A DNA stretch of 6,575 nucleotides, taken from the NCBI GenBank assembly GCA_020849075.1, contig JADLGZ010000088.1, forward strand, positions 1 through 6,575, written 5' to 3'. Of the stretch, positions 1 to 5,415 are shown piece after piece. The number at the start of each line of letters is the position of its first letter. Within the stretch, counting starts at the first letter, position 1. Position numbers and translations under genes: made by a program. This DNA is from Fimbriimonadaceae bacterium (GTDB taxonomy: Bacteria > Armatimonadota > Fimbriimonadia > Fimbriimonadales > Fimbriimonadaceae). The notes below the pieces were generated by a model that was given only the letters and a program-made list of their open reading frames with translations, searched no databases and was not told where the DNA came from.

Positions 1-242
1 AACAGCGAAATAACGCGAAGCACATTCGGCACCGACACTCGGGCCAATGGAAATTCCGTGCGCCCAAGAAGCCGCGAAGCCAGAATCCCAACCTTCAGAT
101 CGTGACGATCCAGACTCCCACGGGCAAAGTTCGACTTAAGGTTGCTACTTCGGTCATGAAAACTCAGGAGTTTGCTTCGGTCGTGGCGGGAGTTCGACCC
201 CTGCCGAAGGCTTGGCTCAAGAAGCCGTCTTACGATATTTAA
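1..242 (+). CDS. rpmB: 50S ribosomal protein bL28, 3' part (5' end outside the window)
   Basis: Structural protein of the large ribosomal subunit. The reading frame with codons starting at base 3 is open from the left edge to a TAA at 240-242 and gives 79 residues. The visible part begins RNNAKHIRHRHSGQWKFRAP, followed by a basic stretch and then PNLQ. That order, an N-N-x-x-H segment, a basic HSG-W-x-x-RAP segment and PNLQ before a beta strand, is typical of bL28, and the following VRLKVATSVMK fits the family's V-x-V-A/C-T-S strand and helix. The N-terminal residues, where many bL28 proteins carry zinc-binding cysteines, lie outside the window, so the zinc status is unknown. The C-terminal tail after the core (about PLPKAWLKKPSYDI) is lineage-specific. 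An intrinsic terminator follows 22 bp after the stop. Identification rests on motif recognition, not alignment. Confidence 0.82.
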   Translation, partial: QRNNAKHIRHRHSGQWKFRAPKKPRSQNPNLQIVTIQTPTGKVRLKVATSVMKTQEFASVVAGVRPLPKAWLKKPSYDI

Positions 243-264
243 TCCGTTCGTTTGTTCATAGTGG

Positions 265-297
265 GTCGAAACCTTATGGTTTCGGCTTTCTTTTTTT
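265..297 (+). terminator. Intrinsic terminator of rpmB
   Basis: A perfect inverted repeat CGAAACC (267-273) / GGTTTCG (278-284) with a TTAT loop can be extended outward by a T-G wobble (266/285) and a G-C pair (265/286). It is followed at once by the T-rich run TTTCTTTTTTT (287-297). This is a textbook Rho-independent terminator on the plus strand, placed 22 bp after the bL28 stop codon and only 24 bp before the mscL start. The mscL promoter must therefore lie inside or upstream of it, or mscL is expressed by readthrough. Confidence 0.9.
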
Positions 298-321
298 GAA
301 GCTGAACGTCTTTGGATTGTC

Positions 322-738
322 ATGCTCAAAGAGTTCAGAGACTTTGCCTTGGGTGGCAACCTGCTTGACGTCGGGATTGGATTTGTCATTGGGGCTGCGA
401 CCGCCGCGTTCGTCGGTGCCTTCACCAGTAATCTCGTAACCCCTTGGATCGCCCTCGCAGGCGGTGGCAACATGAGCAGTAAGTTCGCGATCCTCAAGGC
501 GGGGAAGTCGGGGGTCGCCGAGTACCCCAGTTTGGCCGCCGCTCAGGCCGACGGTGCCGCCGTCCTGTCATGGGGCGTGTTCGTGGATGAGTTCATCAAG
601 TTCCTCCTCATCATGTTTGTCATGTTCCTCATTGTCAAAATGGCAAACAAGTTCAAGAAGGAAGCTACCGAGGCTCCCTCCGGCCCAAGCGAGGTGGAAT
701 TGCTGACGGAAATTCGGGATGCATTGAAGAGCCGGTGA
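322..738 (+). CDS. mscL: Large-conductance mechanosensitive channel MscL
   Basis: Inner-membrane pentameric channel that opens under membrane tension and releases solutes during hypo-osmotic shock. The 138-residue product is close to the 136 residues of the E. coli protein. An N-terminal amphipathic segment (MLKEFRDFALGGN) leads into TM1 (about 15-45, GIGFVIGAATAAFVGAF, then NLVTPWI). A periplasmic loop (about 46-82) is followed by TM2 (about 84-108, FIKFLLIMFVMFLIVKMAN), a charged linker, and a C-terminal helix with LLTEIRDALK at 127-136, almost identical to the E. coli bundle helix. The basic residue usual in the N-terminal F-A-x-R/K-G-N motif is Gly11 here. The ATG at 322 is preceded by only a weak GGA (314-316). 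The start is fixed by homology, since the protein should begin just before KEFRDFA. It stands alone between the rpmB terminator and the tRNA. Confidence 0.96.
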   Translation: MLKEFRDFALGGNLLDVGIGFVIGAATAAFVGAFTSNLVTPWIALAGGGNMSSKFAILKAGKSGVAEYPSLAAAQADGAAVLSWGVFVDEFIKFLLIMFVMFLIVKMANKFKKEATEAPSGPSEVELLTEIRDALKSR

Positions 739-772
739 GTCAGACCGTCTCACGCCCTTGTCCTCGTAGAGG

Positions 773-778
773 TATAAT
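773..778 (+). promoter_or_regulatory. TATAAT -10 box of the tRNA-fMet promoter
   Basis: A perfect consensus TATAAT lies in the 45-bp gap between the mscL stop and the tRNA. Only five bases (779-783) separate it from the first base of the mature tRNA, so transcription would start at or within a base or two of the mature 5' end. No good -35 hexamer is seen at 16-18 bp upstream (the 17-bp position reads TCACGC). The placement argues for promoter function, but the -35 is missing. Confidence 0.6.
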
Positions 779-783
779 CATGG

Positions 784-859
<76 letters not shown>

Positions 860-860
<1 letters not shown>

Positions 861-893
861 AAGCCCCAATCCCGATGGACTGGGGCTTTGTTC
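860..893 (+). terminator. Hairpin terminator of the tRNA-fMet gene
   Basis: The arms AAAGCCCCA (860-868) and TGGGGCTTT (881-889) pair perfectly over 9 bp. After one mismatch, TCC/GGA (870-872/877-879) adds three more pairs around a CGAT tetraloop. The 5' arm begins on the last base of the encoded CCA. The downstream tract is TTTGTTC, poorer in T than the rpmB terminator, so termination may be partial. The position directly behind an isolated tRNA supports the call. Confidence 0.75.
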
Positions 894-969
894 ATGGAGA
901 CGGTCAGCTGATAGGCGGTCCGTGTGGCATTACCTTACCGACTAAGAGCACCCCAGCCTCGTAGACCCA

Positions 970-999
970 ATGAGGGTACAACTACGCCTAGGCAAATGA
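970..999 (+). other. Possible 9-codon upstream ORF overlapping the binding-protein start
   Basis: An ATG at 970 opens a frame encoding MRVQLRLGK and stops at TGA 997-999. The stop shares bases with the ATG of the lipoprotein gene (996-998), giving an ATGA junction. The lipoprotein start has no convincing Shine-Dalgarno sequence at normal distance (only AGG 3 nt away), so coupling from a short leader ORF is conceivable. The little ORF also lacks an obvious ribosome-binding site. The call rests on geometry alone and chance is a real alternative. Confidence 0.2.
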
Positions 1000-2603
1000 C
1001 GATCAAAACCCTTCTTGCCATCAGCGCGTTCGCGCTCCTGCTCAGCGGTTGCAATTCGGGCGGAGGCGGGTTCAGCAAGAACGCCGCTTCGACCCAGCAA
1101 AAAGTTGGTATCTTCCGCTACCCGATTCCCACCAACCCCACGACGCTTGATCCCGCGACGGTTGAAGATGGTGACACAATTGACATGTTGCAACAGGTCT
1201 ACGAGGGATTGGTCGCTTGGAATGACAAGAACGAGGTGATCCCCATGCTCGCCGAAAAATGGGTTATTGGCCCGGACGGAACGACTTATACGTTCACCCT
1301 TCGCAAGGGCGTCAAATTCCACAACGGCAAAGAGATGGACAGCGCTGATGTGAAGTGGTCGTTGGAGCGTGCTGCCAATCCTGCCATCAAGAGCGCTGTT
1401 GCCGGGGCCTATATGGGCGACATCGTCGGGGTGAAAGACGTGGTGGATGGCAAGGCCAAGGAGATCACCGGCATCACCACGCCGGATAAGTACACGGTGG
1501 TGATTAAGATTGATAAGCCCCGCCCCTACTTCTTGGGTAAGTTCACCTATCTATGCGCGGCGATCCTGCCCAAGGATGGCGTGCCCGCCATGGCAAATAT
1601 CGCCAAGGCACCCGAAATGGTCGGAACGGGCCCATTCACAGTTCAGGAGTTTGTGCCCGAGCAAGTCGTTCGATTAAAGGCATTTAAGGACTACCACGGC
1701 GGTGCGCCAAAGGTGGATGGGATTGAGCGACCCGTCGTTAAGGACGGCGTCACCCGCCTTGCGATGTATCGCACGGGCGAAGTTGACTTGGTCGCGCTAG
1801 AGCGCCAAGACGTAGCTGGGATCAAGGCGGACCCTGCCCTTAAGGATCAACTGAGATTCTTTGACCGCCCAGCCGTTCACTACGTTGGCCTCAACCCGCA
1901 GAAGACGCCGCTCTTTCGGGATCGTCGTATTCGCCGCGCGATTGCGATGGCCATTGATAAAGACCAGCTTGTGAACAAACTCCTAGACGGGCAGAACACG
2001 CTCGCCAACGGGGTTATTCCGCCGGGGGTCATGGGTCACCGTGACAAGGCGGCGGTGCTGCCGTACGACGTTGCGGGAGCCAAGAAGATCCTGGCCGATG
2101 CTGGCTACCCAGATGGCAAGGGACTGCCGACGATCGAGCTCTGGTGCCGAGACGGTCGCCCGGATGTGAAACTGGTAACCGAGGCCGTTTCAACCCAGCT
2201 CGCCAAGAACCTGAATCTAAAGACCAAAATTGTGATCAAGGAATGGGGGGCCTACCTAGAGGCTCGAAATCGCAGTGATATTCCGTTCTTCCACATGCGC
2301 TGGGCGGCCGACTACCTTGATCCCGAGAACTTTGTGTCCTTCTTCTTCGCCAGCTATGGCCCGGAGAACCGCATTGGCTACGCGAACCCAGCGGTTGATG
2401 CTTTGACGAGCCGAGCGGATGTGATGAGCAATGGGGAAGAGCGCCTTTCGCTATACCATCAAGCCGAAGACATTGCCCTTCAGGATGCGGTCATTATCCC
2501 TATCTACTTCCAACGCGATGCCGAACTGATCTCGCCCCGCGTATCGGGACTTCGCGAGTCTATTTTTGGCCATCTGCCCCACACGACGACAGCGGTGAAA
2601 TGA
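996..2603 (+). CDS. ABC transporter substrate-binding lipoprotein, family 5 (peptide/nickel type)
   Basis: Extracytoplasmic ligand-binding protein of the DppA/OppA/NikA class (SBP family 5), anchored by lipid and normally delivering peptides or similar ligands to an ABC importer. The start chosen is ATG 996 (535 residues) because it gives a proper lipoprotein signal peptide: MTIK, a hydrophobic core, then lipobox LSGC with Cys19 as the lipidated residue, followed by a Gly-rich linker. The longer GTG start at 924 would put 24 Arg/Pro-rich residues before the signal. Family features include NPTTLDPA (about 47-54), LVAWNDKNEVIPMLAEKW (about 72-89), and the block DGTTYTFTLRKGVKFHNGKEM followed by ADVKWSLER (about 94-125). 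RRIRRAIAMAIDK and a C-terminal aromatic, Asp-rich region also fit. Length is typical. No permease or ATPase gene lies in the window. The stop overlaps the next gene's start (ATGA). Substrate cannot be predicted. Confidence 0.93.
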   Translation: MTIKTLLAISAFALLLSGCNSGGGGFSKNAASTQQKVGIFRYPIPTNPTTLDPATVEDGDTIDMLQQVYEGLVAWNDKNEVIPMLAEKWVIGPDGTTYTFTLRKGVKFHNGKEMDSADVKWSLERAANPAIKSAVAGAYMGDIVGVKDVVDGKAKEITGITTPDKYTVVIKIDKPRPYFLGKFTYLCAAILPKDGVPAMANIAKAPEMVGTGPFTVQEFVPEQVVRLKAFKDYHGGAPKVDGIERPVVKDGVTRLAMYRTGEVDLVALERQDVAGIKADPALKDQLRFFDRPAVHYVGLNPQKTPLFRDRRIRRAIAMAIDKDQLVNKLLDGQNTLANGVIPPGVMGHRDKAAVLPYDVAGAKKILADAGYPDGKGLPTIELWCRDGRPDVKLVTEAVSTQLAKNLNLKTKIVIKEWGAYLEARNRSDIPFFHMRWAADYLDPENFVSFFFASYGPENRIGYANPAVDALTSRADVMSNGEERLSLYHQAEDIALQDAVIIPIYFQRDAELISPRVSGLRESIFGHLPHTTTAVK

Positions 2604-3697
2604 TTCGACCCACTTTCTACGTTGCCGACTTCAAGAAGACCCATGCGGACTCGTGGGTGGCGCATGATCCATCGGGAATCTGGCAACCCTCTGGCCCCGG
2701 GGCTTGGCAGGGTGATAGCCTAGAGGTAGCGTCTCCGGAACGCTCGTCCACCCTGCGGGTTCATTTGGTCGGTGTCTTCAATGGCCCGAAAGTCACCGTC
2801 CAATTCCTCAGCTCGCGGGCGATTCTGTCACCCACGGTCTTTCGGCGCGGTACCCACTATGGCGCAGAGGAATGCTCTCCGGGGGACGGCGCCATCGGTA
2901 AGATCGTAGGAAGCAGCCAATTTGGGCAAGTCGTCCGGTTGAGTGTGGACTTGCCCCACGAGTGCATCTTGGACTCCATTCGAATTACGGGCGCGTCCAC
3001 AGTCTTCGAGGTCTGCTTTGAGATCTCGCGTTCCTGCCCATTCAGCGCGCGAGGCGATGGGGTTTCTTTGGCAGAAGCGGGAGTGGCGGTACGGGTGGGC
3101 GATCGAGTAAGGATCACCCGCGCCCTCGACCAACTCTACCGCTCAGCGGCGGAGCAATCTCTTGATGAGGCTCGGGGGAGCGTTCTCCTTTTTCTCGCCG
3201 TGGTGGCGGCGGCGCAACTGGAAGCCGGGACCCGCAAGCCTCTTCACCGGTTCCAATTGGAAGCAGCGCGGCGCATTGATCAAGTCGAATCCGTTGAGCA
3301 AGTCGTGGAGGTTGCTCGTGAACTTGCAGAGCAACTCCTTGGCGATCTGCTAGAAGAGAAGGCTCCCACCGACCAGTTGATCAATCGAGCCCTCAAATTG
3401 GTGGAACGAGGCTACGCCCGTCCCCTGTGCGACGAGGACGTCGCGGACCAACTTTCGCTCAGTACGTCACACTTCCGGCACCTATTTAAGCAAGCTACCG
3501 GGCATCCTTTTCACCAGTACCTCATCGCGATGAGGTTGGAGAAGGCGCGGGCGATGCTCAGTGAGCAAGGCACGTCCGTATCAGAGGCGGCCCGCTTGGT
3601 GGGTTTCCAGAGCCCCGCTCATTTTAGCCGCGCTTTCCAGCGTCGATTTGGGGTCGCGCCGAATGCTATTCGGCACGCTGTGCGCACAACGGGCTAG
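2600..3697 (+). CDS. AraC/XylS-family transcriptional regulator with unrecognised N-terminal half
   Basis: DNA-binding protein of 365 residues. The C-terminal part (about 258-362) is a standard AraC double helix-turn-helix. The first HTH is about 278-299 (DVADQLSLSTSHFRHLFKQATG), linked by HQYLIAMRLEKARAML, and the second is about 327-350 (SVSEAARLVGFQSPAHFSRAFQRRFG), ending GVAP. A charged helical segment (about 225-255) precedes it, as in AraC-type regulators with a long linker. Residues 1-150 are rich in predicted beta strand (for example STLRVHLVGVF and VTVQFLSSRA). They do not match the cupin arm of AraC or a receiver domain that I can recognise, so the sensing domain is unassigned. The ATG overlaps the lipoprotein stop by 4 nt with no strong own ribosome-binding site, implying translational coupling. 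The natural inference is that it responds to the binding protein's ligand or controls the related uptake genes. Confidence 0.93.
   Translation: MIRPTFYVADFKKTHADSWVAHDPSGIWQPSGPGAWQGDSLEVASPERSSTLRVHLVGVFNGPKVTVQFLSSRAILSPTVFRRGTHYGAEECSPGDGAIGKIVGSSQFGQVVRLSVDLPHECILDSIRITGASTVFEVCFEISRSCPFSARGDGVSLAEAGVAVRVGDRVRITRALDQLYRSAAEQSLDEARGSVLLFLAVVAAAQLEAGTRKPLHRFQLEAARRIDQVESVEQVVEVARELAEQLLGDLLEEKAPTDQLINRALKLVERGYARPLCDEDVADQLSLSTSHFRHLFKQATGHPFHQYLIAMRLEKARAMLSEQGTSVSEAARLVGFQSPAHFSRAFQRRFGVAPNAIRHAVRTTG
3658..3674. other. Perfect 7-bp hairpin at the end of the AraC gene (convergent junction)
   Basis: GCCGAAT (3658-3664) and ATTCGGC (3668-3674) pair perfectly around a GCT loop. A 10-bp palindrome TGTGCGCACA follows at 3679-3688. 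Both lie inside the last 40 bases of the AraC coding region, next to the convergent receiver gene whose stop is 6 bp from the AraC stop. Neither is followed by a T tract on either strand, so they do not make a standard intrinsic terminator. They could still slow polymerase or protect 3' ends. Confidence 0.3.
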
Positions 3698-3703
3698 CGA
3701 GAA

Positions 3704-4111
3704 TTAGACGTCGTAGCGCTTGGGCCCGGCGTCGGCACCAGTGCCGCCCGCGGCAATACGCTTCACGAATGTAACCAGTTCAATGGGGTTGAATGGCTTG
3801 GTGAGATACATATCCGCGCCGTAGTGATAACCCTCAAAGACATCCTTATCCTGAGCCTTTGCCGTTAGCATGATTACCGGGAGACTCTCAAACTCGGGTT
3901 CGCGCCGCAGGTTCTTGAGAACCTCAAATCCGTCCATGTAGGGCATCATGACGTCTAGCACAACCAGATTCGGTTTCTCGGCCTTGATTTTCTCGAGGCC
4001 CTCCTTGCCGTCATAGGCGGTTACGACCGTATAGCCTTGGCGTTCCAGGTTCACCTGGATCAATCGTACAATATGTCGCTCGTCGTCACAAACAAGAATC
4101 TTCAGGGCCAT
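3704..4111 (-). CDS. Single-domain response regulator (CheY-like receiver)
   Basis: A 135-residue protein consisting of one receiver domain, phosphorylated by a histidine kinase and acting through protein contacts. The conserved residues are all present: the acidic pocket Asp9-Asp10 in ILVCDDE, phospho-acceptor Asp53 in LVVLDVMMP, Thr83 in VIMLTAK, and Lys105 in YLTKPF. After the last receiver helix there is only a short tail (about AAGGTGADAGPKRYDV) with no DNA-binding or enzymatic output domain. The start at the ATG ending at 4111 gives the canonical beginning of the first strand. Upstream there is only a weak purine run (AGAAAG). No kinase, chemotaxis or diguanylate cyclase gene is nearby, so its partner and output are unknown. 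It ends 6 bp from the convergent AraC gene. Such proteins are often called CheY or PilG/PilH-like, but sequence alone does not place this one. Confidence 0.94.
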   Translation of the reverse strand: MALKILVCDDERHIVRLIQVNLERQGYTVVTAYDGKEGLEKIKAEKPNLVVLDVMMPYMDGFEVLKNLRREPEFESLPVIMLTAKAQDKDVFEGYHYGADMYLTKPFNPIELVTFVKRIAAGGTGADAGPKRYDV

Positions 4112-4196
4112 GGCTTTCTGCGCTTGATGCTACCCCAATAAGGGGCCGGGATATTGACGGGTTTGCACATTGCTTTGTTCTGCCGGCTCAGGATCA

Positions 4197-4210
4197 CAGA
4201 CTCTAGTCTG
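4197..4210. repeat. Palindrome CAGACT-CT-AGTCTG in the receiver gene upstream region
   Basis: Six-base arms with a 2-bp centre, about 86 bp upstream of the receiver gene start. The size and spacing are those of a dimeric regulator's operator. No convincing -35/-10 pair could be placed around it: a TTGACC on the minus strand at 4215-4210 touches its edge, but no -10 follows at the right distance. It may be an operator or chance. Confidence 0.3.
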
Positions 4211-4215
4211 GTCAA

Positions 4216-4236
4216 AACATTTCGCTATGCAATGTT
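4216..4236. repeat. Inverted repeat AACATT-N9-AATGTT upstream of the receiver gene
   Basis: The perfect 6-bp arms at 4216-4221 and 4231-4236 are separated by nine bases. It lies immediately beside the CAGACT palindrome, in the only non-coding stretch between the receiver gene and the E1 beta gene. It may be a regulator site or an RNA hairpin. A single 6-bp repeat of this kind is not improbable by chance in 200 bp. Confidence 0.25.
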
Positions 4237-4299
4237 CACAGGGAGTATGCCTGCGTGACCCTAACGGAGTGGCTTGCATGATCTTGCGCTTGCAAATCG

Positions 4300-4315
4300 C
4301 TACGCTGAGGCGCAG
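4300..4315 (-). terminator. Possible weak terminator hairpin after the E1 beta gene
   Basis: Read on the minus strand just after the E1 beta stop, CTGCGC (4315-4310), loop CTCA and GCGTAG (4305-4300) form a 6-bp stem with one G-U pair, followed by CGATTTG. The stem is short and the T tract poor, so this is at best a weak terminator. The rest of the 207-bp intergenic region (4112-4318) shows no gene. A second small feature there is CTTGCA/CTTGCG/CTTGCA at 4273, 4283 and 4289. Confidence 0.3.
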
Positions 4316-4318
4316 GAC

Positions 4319-5320
4319 TCAGTAAGTAATCAACCGATGGGCGGTATCGGCGATTTCTCGGACGCTCGGCAAGACGTGAGTCTCAAGGCTCTTGGCCCAC
4401 GGAACGGGCGTATCCATGCGGGTAATCCGAAGCGGCGGGGCATCAAGATACTCGAAGGCAATGTCGCTGACGCGGGCAACCACGTCACCGGCAAATCCGC
4501 ACGTGCGAGGAGCCTCATTGACCATCAGGAAACGATTGGTCTTTGCGACCGATTCAACGATGGTCTTCTCATCCAGCGGGTTTAAGGAGCGAAGGTCAAT
4601 GACTTCAGCTTCATAGCCCTGCTTCTCTAGGTGAGCCGCTGCATCTAGGCAGTGGTAGACGTTCTGCCCGTAGCTGGCGATCGTGATGTCCTTGCCTTCG
4701 CGGCGAATCTTGGCTTGTCCGAGGGGAACGATGTAATCCTCATCGGGGATTTCTTCTTCAATCTTCGGGAGCCGATACAGATTCTTGATTTCGTAGAAAA
4801 TGACCGGATTGGGGTCTCTCAATGCCGCCTTCAGCAAACCCTTGGCATCATAGGGGGTGCTGGGGCAGACAACCTTAAGTCCCGGGGAGTTTAGGAACCA
4901 CGCCTCGTTCATTTGGGAGTGGTAGAGGGCGCCGCCTGAATAAGCTCCAGCGGGGCCCCGGACCACGATGGGCATGGTGGCGTCACCGGCCGTGCGGTAG
5001 TGGTACGTCGCCATCATATTGACGATCTGATCAAAACCGCAGGAGATGAAGTCAATGAACTGCATCTCAATCATGACGGTCTTGCCGTTCAGGGCCATCC
5101 CGACGGAGGTCCCGATGATCGCGGCTTCGCTGATCGGGGCGTCAATGACGCGGGCGGTTCCGAATTGCTCTTGCAGCCCCTCGGTTGTGCCAAAGGCCGA
5201 ACCCAGAATGCCGATATCCTCGCCGATACAGATCATATCGTCGTTCCGCTCCATTTCTTCGGCAATCGCTTCCTTGAGCGCCGTAATGTAGTTCTTTTTT
5301 GTGTTTGTTGCGGTTGGCAT
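4319..5320 (-). CDS. 2-oxo-acid dehydrogenase E1 component, beta subunit (branched-chain or pyruvate type)
   Basis: Partner of E1 alpha in the thiamine-diphosphate-dependent decarboxylase of a 2-oxo-acid dehydrogenase complex, acting in the cytoplasm as an alpha2beta2 tetramer. The 333-residue length is normal. After a short polar N-terminus come ALKEAIAEEMERND, then GEDIG (33-37), then Glu65 in DAPISEAAIIG. Glu65 is the residue that in this family activates the cofactor's aminopyrimidine. QFIDF (87-91), His134 in ALYHSQMNEAW, and SPGLKVVCPSTPYDAKGLLKAALRD follow. The C-terminal transketolase domain contains IASYGQNVYHCLDAA, EVIDLRSLNPLDEKTI and MVNEAP. The STPYDAKGLLKAA stretch and neighbouring residues resemble Bacillus BkdAB, favouring a branched-chain role, but pyruvate cannot be excluded. 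Start is ATG at 5320. No Shine-Dalgarno is seen, because the heptanucleotide-repeat spacer runs up to about six bases from the start. E2 and E3 are not in the window. Confidence 0.95.
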   Translation of the reverse strand: MPTATNTKKNYITALKEAIAEEMERNDDMICIGEDIGILGSAFGTTEGLQEQFGTARVIDAPISEAAIIGTSVGMALNGKTVMIEMQFIDFISCGFDQIVNMMATYHYRTAGDATMPIVVRGPAGAYSGGALYHSQMNEAWFLNSPGLKVVCPSTPYDAKGLLKAALRDPNPVIFYEIKNLYRLPKIEEEIPDEDYIVPLGQAKIRREGKDITIASYGQNVYHCLDAAAHLEKQGYEAEVIDLRSLNPLDEKTIVESVAKTNRFLMVNEAPRTCGFAGDVVARVSDIAFEYLDAPPLRITRMDTPVPWAKSLETHVLPSVREIADTAHRLITY

Positions 5321-5326
5321 GGTTCT

Positions 5327-5413
5327 AGTTGTTAGTTGTCAGCTGGGAGTTGGGAGTTGGGTCTCCAGGTTGGTCACGCTTCCCAAACTCCGAACTCCTA
5401 ACTCAAAACTCTA
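5327..5413. repeat. Opposed heptanucleotide repeats (AGTTNNN x5 and NNNAACT x4) between the E1 genes
   Basis: On the plus strand five 7-base units beginning at 5327, 5334, 5341, 5348 and 5355 read AGTTGTT, AGTTGTC, AGCTGGG, AGTTGGG, AGTTGGG. After a gap of about 22 bp (5362-5382), AACT recurs at 5386, 5393, 5400 and 5407, again exactly every 7 bases. The two blocks are roughly complementary: with a one-base bulge about four-fifths of some 29 positions pair, so the spacer can fold into a long hairpin in DNA or mRNA. It fills nearly all of the 95 bp between E1 alpha and E1 beta. The unit resembles the short tandemly repeated heptanucleotide (STRR) sequences known from filamentous cyanobacteria. 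No T tract follows on the minus strand, so it is not an ordinary terminator. Confidence 0.85.
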
Positions 5414-5415
5414 AT

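Noticed and set aside
924..995. GTG start extending the binding lipoprotein by 24 residues
   Set aside because: The added residues are Arg/Pro-rich and would bury the lipoprotein signal peptide, which begins cleanly at ATG 996.
942..1322. 126-codon minus-strand frame opposite the lipoprotein gene
   Set aside because: It is a shadow of the binding-protein coding region with no family match and no ribosome-binding site.
2828..3133. 101-codon minus-strand frame inside the AraC gene
   Set aside because: It is an antisense shadow. The AraC frame has convincing HTH motifs and the minus frame has none.
5000..5335. 111-codon plus-strand frame opposite E1 beta
   Set aside because: It is a shadow frame of E1 beta, with His/Asp/Gly-rich composition and no domain.
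5327..5413. CRISPR-like array
   Set aside because: The units are 7 bases with no spacers of 25-40 bases, and the two blocks are in opposite orientation.
5327..5413. Intrinsic terminator or attenuator between the E1 genes
   Set aside because: The stem is long but imperfect, the unpaired tip is large, and no T tract follows on the minus strand, so a classical terminator is not supported.
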